Assembly (NCBI GenBank): GCA_963752225.1
Contig: CAVVXS010000009.1
Span: forward strand, 990,785 to 1,054,784
Reading direction: 5' to 3'
DNA: 64,000 nt
Source of the DNA: JBBROS01 sp963752225
GTDB lineage: Bacteria > Pseudomonadota > Alphaproteobacteria > Acetobacterales > Acetobacteraceae
The stretch's first letter is position 1; every line of letters begins with the position of its first letter. A model generated the notes under the pieces. It saw only the letters and a list, made by a program, of their open reading frames with translations, did no database searches and was not told where the DNA came from. Shown here in pieces: positions 16,140-24,827 of the stretch. Made by a program: the position numbers and the translations under genes.

Positions 16140-16532
16140 TTGTCGAACGTGCGGATCATGGTTGTGGAGGATGAGTTCCTGGTCCGGCTGATCCTGGTCG
16201 AGGCATTGGTCGATGCTGGCTTTCATGTGGTTGAAGCGGACCGGGGGGGGGATGCAGTCCGCCTCTTGGACGAAGCGCCTGGGTTCGACGTTCTGATCAC
16301 GGACGTGCAGATGCCCGGCCCTCCGGACGGCATTGGGGTTGCTCGGCACGCCCGTGCACGCTTTCCCTGGATGCCGATCGTATTCGCTACCGCTCGGCCC
16401 GACAGCGTTCGGTCGTTTGCTGAAAGAGGGCCCAACGATGCGGTCATCTCAAAACCTTATGGACCCGAGCAGATGCTCACGGCGGTTCGAAAGATCCTAG
16501 GTGCGGCTGACCAGAAGCAGTCACACGGCTAA
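16140..16532 (+). CDS. single-domain response regulator
   Basis: A 130-residue CheY-like receiver. The acidic pair is seen in VVEDEF, the phosphoacceptor Asp in LITDVQMPG (residue 55), and the conserved Lys in ISKPYG. There is no output domain, so it acts by protein contact or phosphorelay. The TTG start has GGAGG upstream. It is divergent from the LOV kinase with 153 bp between the starts, the usual layout for a cognate pair. Confidence 0.85.
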   Translation: MSNVRIMVVEDEFLVRLILVEALVDAGFHVVEADRGGDAVRLLDEAPGFDVLITDVQMPGPPDGIGVARHARARFPWMPIVFATARPDSVRSFAERGPNDAVISKPYGPEQMLTAVRKILGAADQKQSHG

Positions 16533-16860
16533 AGAAATCTCACGTTTCGCGTGTGATACTTCACAGGTGTTTGATCGCGACCGTGATCGGTCGCATGGAC
16601 TATTTCGGCAAAGGACCGCCGATCTCCGAGTAGCCTTATCGGCCCAATCCGGTCCGAACTCATTCTCTTGATCGCGTCGTTCATCGGCGTTTGACTCGTA
16701 GACACCTGACGTAGCCGACGGGCCAGACGGCGCTAGCTTCCATGTCGCCAGCCACTTTCGATTGGTTCAACTCCGCCTTTGGTCGGAGTCACCTGGCTGT
16801 GGTAACGGTGCGTTGATCGAAGTCGCCGCAGCAAGGATCTACCGCTTGGACGGGTCGACG
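16533..16860. other. 328-bp gap before the Cache kinase
   Basis: No gene is seen. An imperfect hairpin (TCACACG and CGTGTGA arms at roughly 16523-16556) has no T-run. The kinase frame stays open back to a TTG at 16762. Confidence 0.4.
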
Positions 16861-18684
16861 GTGAAGAGACCATGGGCGACCACGGAATGGTGGCTGCGCC
16901 GGGCCCTGGTGGCGTGCATCGGCGTGCCGCTCGTGCTGTTCCTTTGCGCCGCCGCCTTCGACAGGAGGCAGCTACTGAACGAGGCAACTCGGGAAGCCGA
17001 GAGGACGTCTGACGTGATGCAGGAGCACGCGTTGCGCGTACTGGACACGCACTCGATGCTCGTCAACACCCTCGACCACGGCATCCTGGGCATGACCTGG
17101 GACGAGATCCGCGCCGATCGTGTCCGCCTGCTGCTTGAGGCAAGGAACGCCATCGCCGACCGACCGCAGGTGACGACCCTTGCCCTCACCGATGGGCAGG
17201 GGCGGCAGTGGGTCCTGGCCACGAAAGCGGAGAAACAGGCACCCGAGGGGCAGAACGCGGCGTTCAGGGAGTACTGGGCCGCCCAGCGCGAGACCGACCA
17301 GGGCATGTTCGTCAGCCGTCCCTACGTCGGACAGAACACCGGCCGCCTCAATTTTGCGATCAGCAAGCGTCGCACAACACCGGACGGTTCGTTCGACGGC
17401 ACGGTCCATGTTGCCGTTACGGTCGCCTACTTCCAGGATTTCTGGGCAACCGCGACGCGCGGTATGCACGAGGCGTCAATTTCGCTGGTGAGGAGCGACG
17501 GTGAAGTGCTGGCCCGCTTCCCGGAACTGCGTGAGGGGACGCCTAGGTTGAAGGCGCCGACAAGCGGCGTGGTGGCCGCCCTGACGGCGGGTAGACTTGC
17601 CGGGACGTTCAGGACGATCTCGCCGGTCGATGGCGTCGAGCGGATTGTGGCCTTCAGGAAAATTCAGGCATTCCCGGTGGCGATCACGGCGTCGGTCGCA
17701 GTTTCGGCGGTGCTGGCTGAGTGGTGGCGCGATCTCGCCATCCTCGGTGCGGTGAGCGTGACAGCGGCGATCGCTTTGGCGTTCGCTGTGTTTGCAGCCA
17801 TTCGGCAGACCCGACGCCTCGCGGCCGAGCAGGATCGACGGGCGGCAGTCGAACTCGTGGCCCGCGAGGGGCAGCAGTTCAAGCTGCTCGGACATCTCGC
17901 GGCAGGCGTTGCCCACGACTTCAGGAACATCCTCCAGAGCGTTGCGTCCAGCACTGAATTGATAGGACGGCAGGTCTCCGACAACCGGGTGCGAGGACTG
18001 CTCCAGATAATCGAGAAAGCCGTCGCCCAGGGGAACGATTTGACGCGAAGAATGCTTTCCGTCGCGCAAAGCGGTGGCGATCGGGACGGTCCTCAAGACA
18101 TTTGGGAGGATGCCGTCCAGGCCGTGTCGAATGCCTGCGAGTTGACGGCGGGAACGGTGGGAGCAACCCACACGCTGAAGATTGAGGTGCCCACCGGCGG
18201 CGAGCCGCTGTACGTGAACGGTCTAGGCTCCGAGTTGGAGGCGGCAGTCATCAACCTCGTCATGAACGCCCGCGACGCCTCCACCGAAGGGGGTGCCATT
18301 ACCGTTCGGATCGTAGGCGAGCACATCAGCGTCTCGTCGCCGAACTCGGGCCGCGACGTCGTTGCCCACATCGCGAAATCGGGCTTGTATGCGAGGATCT
18401 CGGTCGCCGATGCCGGGCACGGCATGACCCCGGAGGTGCTCGCACGAGCGACCGAGGCATTCTTCACGACCAAGCAATTTGGCCGCGGCACGGGTCTGGG
18501 CTTGGCGGGAGTGCGCAGCTTCGCGGAACGTGCCGGGGGCCACGTTGCCCTGGAGAGCGCAGTCGGCATCGGCACGACGGTCACGCTATGGCTCCCGGCA
18601 ACTACCCGCCCACCGGGCGCAAAGACCGACACGCCCGATCCGTCCGCGATGAATACGCTCCTGCCCGCGAGTTACACCAGCTAG
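16861..18684 (+). CDS. membrane histidine kinase with Cache-like sensor
   Basis: About 607 residues. An N-terminal helix (about 15-33) and a second (about 290-320) bracket a periplasmic region of some 250 residues resembling a dCache sensor (FREYWAAQRETDQGMFVSRP then NFAISKRR). The cytoplasmic part has GVAHDFRNIL with His near residue 352, an N-box NLVMNARDAS, G1 DAGHGM and GLGLAGV. It should sense a small molecule and phosphorylate a receiver. The start is uncertain: GTG 16861 is preferred, TTG 16762 possible. The likely partner is the receiver at 19285-19656, now separated by a broken gene. Confidence 0.8.
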   Translation: MKRPWATTEWWLRRALVACIGVPLVLFLCAAAFDRRQLLNEATREAERTSDVMQEHALRVLDTHSMLVNTLDHGILGMTWDEIRADRVRLLLEARNAIADRPQVTTLALTDGQGRQWVLATKAEKQAPEGQNAAFREYWAAQRETDQGMFVSRPYVGQNTGRLNFAISKRRTTPDGSFDGTVHVAVTVAYFQDFWATATRGMHEASISLVRSDGEVLARFPELREGTPRLKAPTSGVVAALTAGRLAGTFRTISPVDGVERIVAFRKIQAFPVAITASVAVSAVLAEWWRDLAILGAVSVTAAIALAFAVFAAIRQTRRLAAEQDRRAAVELVAREGQQFKLLGHLAAGVAHDFRNILQSVASSTELIGRQVSDNRVRGLLQIIEKAVAQGNDLTRRMLSVAQSGGDRDGPQDIWEDAVQAVSNACELTAGTVGATHTLKIEVPTGGEPLYVNGLGSELEAAVINLVMNARDASTEGGAITVRIVGEHISVSSPNSGRDVVAHIAKSGLYARISVADAGHGMTPEVLARATEAFFTTKQFGRGTGLGLAGVRSFAERAGGHVALESAVGIGTTVTLWLPATTRPPGAKTDTPDPSAMNTLLPASYTS

Positions 18685-18741
18685 AGGCAGACATCATGCG
18701 CTTCGCGCCTTCCGCCTATGAGCAGCGCAGGTGCATGTGCG

Positions 18742-19219
18742 TCATCCGGCGGCGGCACGCTCCAGGGCGGGAATGTCCAGTTTGACCATCTTCGTTATGG
18801 CGGGGAAGGCGCGGTCCGCGACGGTCGGGTCCGGATCGGCGAGAAGGAGCGGCATCATCTCGGGCACGACTTGCCAAGGCACGCCCCACCTGTCGCGTAA
18901 CCAGCCGCACATGATTTCAGACCCGCCGTCGGCCGTGAGCGCCATCTACAACCGATGGACCTCGGCTTGGCCGGGGCACTCGACCGAGATCGAGGCGGCA
19001 GTTCCGTAACTAGCAGGCGAGCCGCCGTTCAGGGCTTGAAAGCTCTGACCGCCAAGAATGAAGTTTACCAGGATCACGTCGCCCCGCTTTCCCGCCGGGC
19101 CAATCCGCGGGCGAGCGTTGCACATGGGTGAGGCTGGAGCCGGGTAGGAGAGAGACATAGAAGCGGACCGCCCTTTCCGCGTCGGTCCCGAACCAGAGGC
19201 AGGTAGTGACCCTCGACAT
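18742..19219 (-). pseudogene. broken PhnB-like VOC-family gene
   Basis: The start at 19219 (SRVTTCLWFGTDAERAVRFY) has GGAGGAAA upstream and encodes the N-terminus of a PhnB/3-demethylubiquinone-methyltransferase-like VOC protein. A frameshift near 19130 moves the reading to VILVNFILGGQSFQALNGG. A TAG at 18948-18946, where a Trp is expected, then interrupts it before CGWLRDRWGVPWQVVP. Two independent lesions make it inactive. Confidence 0.8.
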
Positions 19220-19284
19220 CGCGACGTTTCCTCCACGTCAGATCTCCAACCCGCAACAGGTATCGAGCCCGGCAGACCCGGCAA

Positions 19285-19656
19285 CTAGGCGGCTCCCAGC
19301 ATCTCCGAAACGGCCAACAAAAGCGAAGCCATGGAAAACGGTTTCGAGAGGAAACGATGCGGCTTTGGCGTCTTAGGGGTGTCGAGCAAGTCGGACCGCG
19401 CACTGATGAAGAGGACACCGATGTCGGGCCGCCGCTTGCGCACGTGGATCGCAAGATCGACGCCGTCCATGCCCGGCATGTGAAGGTCGGTCACGGCCAG
19501 CGCCACGTGTTCCAGTTCATCGAAGAGAACAGCGGCCTCTGTCCCGGAACTAGCTTCCAAAACATCGAAGTTCGCCTCGCGCAAGGTTTCGGCGATCAGC
19601 ATGCGGATTAAGAGTTCGTCCTCGGCGATCAGGATGCGGGCTGAAGCCTCGCTCAC
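19285..19656 (-). CDS. single-domain response regulator
   Basis: A 123-residue receiver with AEDE acidic pair, phosphoacceptor Asp57 in VTDLHMPGMDG, the SA pair and Lys in LSKPF. No output domain. It starts with GTG. It lies on the opposite strand from the Cache kinase across a decayed gene and is its likeliest partner. Confidence 0.85.
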   Translation of the reverse strand: MSEASARILIAEDELLIRMLIAETLREANFDVLEASSGTEAAVLFDELEHVALAVTDLHMPGMDGVDLAIHVRKRRPDIGVLFISARSDLLDTPKTPKPHRFLSKPFSMASLLLAVSEMLGAA

Positions 19657-20061
19657 CGGCCGATCACGCGGTCGAAGGCATCGTAACGGTCATCAAAGAT
19701 CACCTTGACCACACCATTGATCCTTCAGATGGTCCCCTGGCTCCAGTGCGGTAGTCGGAGTTAAACCGATCTGAACACGATCGTCAGCATTGCAGTGCCC
19801 CCGCCGTTTTGCAACCAAGCCCGACAACCGGGCCAGAACGATCTCCGTCAGCGTCGGCGGTTCCTCAACCGGGTGGCTGCACTCTAGTCACTCGTACGGT
19901 CCCATGTTCCGCAATCCGCGAAGGTCCAGCCGTCCGATCGCGGGATAACCGGTAACCCGGGTGAAGTAGGCGCATGGAAAGTACAACTTACACGTCTTCG
20001 GTCCCGGTGTGCTCCCGCTAGGCCAGTGAACGACAAGGTGGCAGAGCCGTCGTAGGGAACG
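19657..20061. other. 405-bp gap without a recognisable gene
   Basis: Neither strand shows a family match or a ribosome site leading into a credible frame. It lies between a receiver gene and a broken lyase gene. Confidence 0.5.
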
Positions 20062-20367
20062 GCGGATGTGGTCTTCGCCTTGGGGCTGCCGGACCTGGAA
20101 GCCATCCGGATCGCCGCGGCATACGTGTCGCGCCCCCTCAACGTCCTCGTTGTCGGGCGGTACCCGCACAGCGTCGGCGACCTCCGGGCGGCGGGCGTCG
20201 CGCGCGTGAGCCTGGGCGCGCTCGTGACGCGTGCGGTCTTCAGAAGCGTCTTCCGTGCCGCCCGTGAGGTCATCGAGCATGGGACTTTCGGGTTCGTCTC
20301 AGATGCCATGCCGTCCCGCGACGTGGATGCCTGCATGGCAGGCCGGGAAGCCCCGCGCCTGGCGTGA
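20062..20367 (+). pseudogene. C-terminal remnant of an ICL/PEP-mutase family enzyme
   Basis: The frame reads GLPDLEAIRIAAAYVSRPLN then VLVVGRYPHSVGDLRAAGVAR and EVIEHGTFGF. This is the last third of the isocitrate lyase/phosphoenolpyruvate mutase-type family. The metal-binding and catalytic Cys segments of the barrel are absent, and an upstream in-frame stop closes the reading. Inactive remnant. Confidence 0.65.
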
Positions 20368-20407
20368 GTGGCGCGGCGCGACTGGCGCCACTCCCTCCGG
20401 TTCCCTT

Positions 20408-21250
20408 TCAGTCCGGCCACCCCCGGCCGGAGGCCACCCGGACGGCGCCCCGGATGAGCCTTTCAAACGCCTCGTCGAAGCTGACGCTGCTGACCCGAGT
20501 CCTGTACTCGACGCCCTTCCAGCGCGTATTCCACGATCCGACCCACCCCATCGCCTCCGGCCGGTAGTCGATCGAGCCGACGGCCATCACGGAGCCGGTC
20601 TCGGGCACCCTCCATTCGGAGGGCGGCCGCCCGGGCGCGGCTCCCCAGGCGCCCATCTCCTCCGCAGACGGCAGGCGGACTCCGACCCCATACTTCGCGG
20701 CGGAGTTCGCGAGCGAAGCCCGATACGCCTGGGCGGCGGGTTCCCCCGACGTCAGGACGAGGTCGACCGTCCAGGGCGGATCCGAGCCCCGGACCGCGAT
20801 TACGGGGACGACCGCGGGCCGTTCGCCCCGCCAGGGCGAGGCCCCAAGGAGGGCGAGCGCGGAGTCTATCCGGGACCGGTCGAAACGGACCGTCAGGTCG
20901 TAAGAACGGTCGTAGGTGCCCTGGTCGTCATGGGGTCGCTGCTTCGACAGGGGATCGTAGTAGCCGAACGACGTGACGTAGGCGTCCGGATGCGACGCGA
21001 TGTCCCTGGCCCGCGGATCGTCCGCAAGCTCGGGGTCGCCGGTCACCTTGATCAGCACCTCGAGCATGCAGCGCGAGAAACCCGCCGGGCGGCTGCGCAT
21101 GTCGGTGCCCGTGACGATGGCGGTAGTCTCGTATAGCCCGCCGCCCGCCTGCGCCCGGGCTGACGGCCCGCCCGAAAGTGACAGTAGCCCCACGACGGCA
21201 AGGACCGCTCCCCTGCCTCGGGAGCTCCATGCACCGTGGACATCACGCAT
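20408..21250 (-). CDS. DUF2066 secreted protein (copy 1)
   Basis: A 280-residue protein with a Sec signal (hydrophobic VLAVVGLLSLS, Ala-rich cut near residue 34). The mature part carries the DUF2066 hallmarks TAIVTGTDMRSRPAGFSRC, LIKVTGDPELA and a late VSFDEAFERLIRGA. DUF2066 proteins are probably exported, of unknown function. A paralogue at 37550-38473 shares the same blocks. It lies just beyond the OsmC gene on the same strand (26-bp gap), so co-transcription is likely. Confidence 0.8.
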   Translation of the reverse strand: MRDVHGAWSSRGRGAVLAVVGLLSLSGGPSARAQAGGGLYETTAIVTGTDMRSRPAGFSRCMLEVLIKVTGDPELADDPRARDIASHPDAYVTSFGYYDPLSKQRPHDDQGTYDRSYDLTVRFDRSRIDSALALLGASPWRGERPAVVPVIAVRGSDPPWTVDLVLTSGEPAAQAYRASLANSAAKYGVGVRLPSAEEMGAWGAAPGRPPSEWRVPETGSVMAVGSIDYRPEAMGWVGSWNTRWKGVEYRTRVSSVSFDEAFERLIRGAVRVASGRGWPD

Positions 21251-21276
21251 CGGCTTGCTCCCGATATTCCCGACAG

Positions 21277-21774
21277 TTACGCAGCCGCTTCCGCCGATGC
21301 CGGTCCGCTCTCCACTTGCAGCGTCGGCCGATGTTCGAGTTCGAAGTTAACCGAGTTCGCAATGAAGCACTTTGCGTGCGCCTCCCCGTGCAGCGCGGCT
21401 GCCCTGGCCATGTCGGCACCTGCCGCGAAGGTCACCACGGGGTGGAGCGTGACGTTGGTGAACCGTCCGCCGCCGTCCGGGCCGAGCGCCATCGTGCCGC
21501 TCGCCCGGTCCAGGTACGAGGTCACCACGAGCCCCGCGTTTGCGCAGAGGCCGAGATACCAGAGCATGTGGCACGCCGAGACGGAGGCGACGAGCAAGTC
21601 TTCCGGGTTGTAGCGGGCCGGGTCGCCGCGGAACGCCGGATCGGAGGATCCCGGGATGCCCGGTTTGCCGTCCACCGTTATCTCGTGCCGCCGCTCGTAC
21701 GAGCGGAAGCCCGACGTGCCGGTCCCGGTGTTGCCGGTCCATTCGACGGTGGCCTCGAAAAAGTGCTGCTGCAC
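21277..21774 (-). CDS. OsmC-family peroxiredoxin
   Basis: A 165-residue OsmC/Ohr-like thiol peroxidase that would reduce organic hydroperoxides. The two redox Cys are C68 in SVSACHML and C136 in HAKCFIANS, in the correct order. The GTG start has AGGGAGAAA upstream. It sits between the PhzF gene (33-bp gap) and DUF2066 on the same strand, suggesting a phzF-osmC-DUF2066 operon. Confidence 0.85.
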   Translation of the reverse strand: MQQHFFEATVEWTGNTGTGTSGFRSYERRHEITVDGKPGIPGSSDPAFRGDPARYNPEDLLVASVSACHMLWYLGLCANAGLVVTSYLDRASGTMALGPDGGGRFTNVTLHPVVTFAAGADMARAAALHGEAHAKCFIANSVNFELEHRPTLQVESGPASAEAAA

Positions 21775-21807
21775 GTCACTTTCTCCCTGAGATGACGCCG
21801 TTTCCGT

Positions 21808-22728
21808 TCACGGTCCGCCGCCTTGCCCGAGCCAGCCGTCCATCACGCATACGCAATGCCCGCCGACGTGGGATCTCACATTCCGGCCCTGCTCGCTCTC
21901 GGCGCGCGCGAGCAGCAGGCTGGGCCTGCCCATCTCGACGCCCTGGAGGAACCGCATCGCGAACTCCCCGTCCTCGCCGACAAGCTCTCCCAAAAGCGCG
22001 GTCACGGCTGCCGTCGCGCTCCCGGTCGCCGGGTCTTCGGTCATGCGGGGCGTGAACATCCGGGCCCGGATCCCGGCCTGCGCGCCTTGCGTCCCCGCTG
22101 AGCCTTCAAGGACGTATGAGTAGATCGACGTGGCGCCGTCCCGGGGAAGCACCTTGTCGAACGCTGGCCGTTCCGGCCTGGCACGCTTCAGTGCCTCGGA
22201 AGAGGCAAGCTCGACGACCAGGAAGGGAAGGCCTACCGAGACGACCTCCGGTCCGTGCGAATCCACCCGCACGTCCGTCTCGGCCAGCGACAGGGCTGCG
22301 GCAACCGCGGCAGGGGCCGCCTGCCCGCGCCGCGACAGTCTTTCCGGCGACATGAACTCGGCGCCGACCACCAAATCGCCTTCGACGAGGAGCTTCATCC
22401 GGACAAGCCCGGCCTTCTCCTCGAACGTCAGGGAATCCGGGAGCCCTTCGCCCCGGGAGGCACGCAGCCGCGCCAGGACGAAGGCGGTGCCGATGTTGGG
22501 ATGCCCCGCGAACGGCACTTCCCGGCTGGGCGTAAATATCCTCACCCAGGCGGAGTTCGCCGAGTCGCGCGGAGGCATGACGAACGTGGTTTCCGAGTAG
22601 TTGAACTCGACCGCTATCCTCTGCATCTCGGCATCCGACAACCCCTCCGCATCCAGCACAACCGCGACCGGATTGCCCTCATAGAGCGTGTCGGTGAATA
22701 CGTCGGCCGTCTCGTAGCGGCGCTTCAA
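21808..22728 (-). CDS. PhzF-family isomerase
   Basis: A 306-residue PhzF-fold protein. The catalytic Glu is in NYSETTFV (about residue 45), the FTPSREVPFAGHP loop follows, and the second half holds MTEDPATGSAT. PhzF relatives isomerise or epimerise small acids; the substrate is unknown. I start at TTG 22728, preceded by GAGGGA; a longer reading to 23478 is an artefact of GC-rich sequence. It is divergent from a broken MFS gene and heads the OsmC/DUF2066 unit. Confidence 0.85.
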   Translation of the reverse strand: MKRRYETADVFTDTLYEGNPVAVVLDAEGLSDAEMQRIAVEFNYSETTFVMPPRDSANSAWVRIFTPSREVPFAGHPNIGTAFVLARLRASRGEGLPDSLTFEEKAGLVRMKLLVEGDLVVGAEFMSPERLSRRGQAAPAAVAAALSLAETDVRVDSHGPEVVSVGLPFLVVELASSEALKRARPERPAFDKVLPRDGATSIYSYVLEGSAGTQGAQAGIRARMFTPRMTEDPATGSATAAVTALLGELVGEDGEFAMRFLQGVEMGRPSLLLARAESEQGRNVRSHVGGHCVCVMDGWLGQGGGP

Positions 22729-22854
22729 GCTTGTCCCTCGGCAGTGTGGCGGTCCATCCATGGGGACGCTGTTCCACCTTCGGTCCGCCTGGTCTAGCGG
22801 CGATCGTGCAAAGGCGGCCAGCGTCGATCCCTCTCGTGAAGGTCGCGACATCGC

Positions 22855-23632
22855 ATGCTCATGGGCCGGTGCGCCACATCCACCTCGCCCGACGCCCCGG
22901 CCACCGGGCGCCCGGCCCAACGTGCCTTTCCACGTGCCATCCTCGCGTTGGCGGTCCTGGCGATGGCCGTGGACATCGGCTTGGCCCGTTTCACCTATGG
23001 GGTGACCCTGCCCGCGCTCCGGCGGGACCTTGGCCTGGATTACACCGCGGCGGGGGCGCTCGGGTCCGTCCACCTGCTCGGCTACCTCGCCGGGACGTTG
23101 GGGGCGCCCGCCGTGGCACGCCGCGTCGGGCAGGCGGCACTGGCCCGCGGCGGCCACCTGCTGTTCGCGACCGGTACGGGCATGTCGGCCCTCGCGCCCG
23201 GTGTCGCTATGCTGGGGGCGGGGCGGCTCCTTTCCGGGATCGGGACCGCCGCGGGCATCACGGCCGTGATCGTGCTGTCGCTGGAAGCGGTCGAGGCCAG
23301 GCTGCGCTTCGCCGCCAGCGCCGCGATCTGGGCGGGGATCGGGGTCGCGGTGGTCGCAGCGGCTTCGCCGCACCGGCCATGCTGGCGAGCGGCTCCGGGT
23401 GGAGGTCCGCCTCCGCGGTTGCGGCGTTGCTCGCATTGCTCCTCGCGGCCGTGTTCCCGCCGTCGGGTACGGTGCCACGGCGGGACTCGGTATCGGCCAG
23501 CTCGCCGGACCGCTGGTCGCGGGACCGTTGGCCGACCGCTTCGGGTCGGTCGCCGTGCCCGCCTTTGCGGCCGTTGCCTACGCCTGCGCGGCGGCGATGG
23601 CTTTCGCGGACAACAGGGCTGTTTCTTCCTGA
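22855..23632 (+). pseudogene. internally deleted MFS transporter gene
   Basis: The first 170 or so residues read as helices 1-5 of a YbfB/YjiJ-type MFS carrier (VDIGLARFTYGVTLPALRRD onward). Around 23370 the frame slips, a short piece (LASGSGWRSASAVAALLALL) is read in a second frame, and the reading then jumps to the last helices (GYGATAGLGIGQLAGPLVAG). About 170 central residues are missing compared with the intact relative at 24828-26021. Non-functional. Confidence 0.75.
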
Positions 23633-23832
23633 GCGTTGGTGCCGGTTGACCGCGGCCTCAAGCAGTTGGGTCGCGTCCATGACGCCCCGTGCAGCAGGGC
23701 GGCGCGGATCGGGTCCGCGGGGAGGGCCCGCCCGGCTTGCGCCACGCCGGGACCGCCCGGGGCGGCCTGCGTGGGCCCTTGACGAACGTGCCCGGCAGCG
23801 ATCCACACTGAGGCTCCTGACGGAGCTGCCAA

Positions 23833-24723
23833 ATGGATGTCGCCGATCTCCGTATCTTCGGCGCGGTCGCCAGGCTGGGCGGCATGGGGCGGGCCGCCGC
23901 GGAGCTGAACACGGTCCAGTCGAACGTGTCCGCCCACGTCAGGCGGCTCGAGGCCGATCTCGGCGTCGCGCTGTTCGAGCGGGCGCACCGCGGGGTCAAC
24001 CTCACGGAGGCGGGGACCAGGCTGGCCCCTTTCGCGGAAGCCCTCGAGCGTCTGCTGAGGGATGCGGGACAGGCGGTCGTGGACGACGGCGTGCCCCGGG
24101 GCAGGCTGGTCGTGGGAACCCTGGAGACGACCGCGGCCCTGAGACTGCCGGACACCGTATCCGCGTTCGTCTCGGCGCACCCGGAGGTGGACCTTACGCT
24201 CCGGACGGGCACCACTTGCGAGCTTGTCGGTCAAGTGCTCCGGGGCGATGTCGAGGGCGCGTTCGTCTGCGGGCCCGTGGAGCATGCCGACCTGCTCGTG
24301 GAGAGGGTGCTCGAGGAAGAGCTCGCCCTGCTCACGTCGCCGTCGTGCCGCTCGGTTGCGGAAGCCGTCCGTGCGCCCGGCCTCCGCATCATCGTCCTGC
24401 GGCTCGGATGCTCGTACCGCGAGCGGCTTGAGGGCTGGCTGGCTGCAAACGGCATTTCGCACCCGCGCGTTATGGAGTTCGGCACGCTTGAGGCGGTCCT
24501 CAGCTGCGTGGCCGCTGGCTTGGGTATCACAATGCTCCCCCGGGCTCTCCTGGGCCCCGTCTGGCAGCACGGGCGCGTGGGGGTGCATCGTCTTCCAGCC
24601 CGGCACTCCCGGGTCGAGACCGTCTTCGTCCACCGCCGCGACGCCTACGTTTCCACGGCTCAATCGATGTTCCTGTCCCTGCTGAAGGAACGGCAGCAGC
24701 TACGCCTCACGCCAGCTGCGTAG
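23833..24723 (+). CDS. LysR-family transcription regulator
   Basis: 296 residues: an N-terminal winged helix (MDVADLRIFGAVARLGGMGR, AAAELNTVQSNVSAHVRRLE) and a two-lobed effector domain from about residue 90 (GRLVVGTLETTAALRLP). GGAG lies upstream of the ATG. It precedes the MFS/nitronate monooxygenase pair on the same strand by 104 bp and probably controls it or the transporter remnant upstream. Confidence 0.9.
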   Translation: MDVADLRIFGAVARLGGMGRAAAELNTVQSNVSAHVRRLEADLGVALFERAHRGVNLTEAGTRLAPFAEALERLLRDAGQAVVDDGVPRGRLVVGTLETTAALRLPDTVSAFVSAHPEVDLTLRTGTTCELVGQVLRGDVEGAFVCGPVEHADLLVERVLEEELALLTSPSCRSVAEAVRAPGLRIIVLRLGCSYRERLEGWLAANGISHPRVMEFGTLEAVLSCVAAGLGITMLPRALLGPVWQHGRVGVHRLPARHSRVETVFVHRRDAYVSTAQSMFLSLLKERQQLRLTPAA

Positions 24724-24827
24724 CGGCTGGCATCTGCTCGGGAGATGGCGAACTTCTGAACCAATCGTTTATCAAGCGCGATGTAAGCCCGTAACTTCCG
24801 TCAGTGCGCAGTGGCGGATGGTCGGGC

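Noticed and set aside
16523..16556. Hairpin after the response regulator
   Set aside because: Short arms, long loop and no T-run; not a convincing terminator.
22731..24431. 566-codon plus-strand frame
   Set aside because: Arg/Gly/Pro-rich shadow of the MFS remnant and LysR gene; only a short piece matches real MFS sequence through a frameshift.
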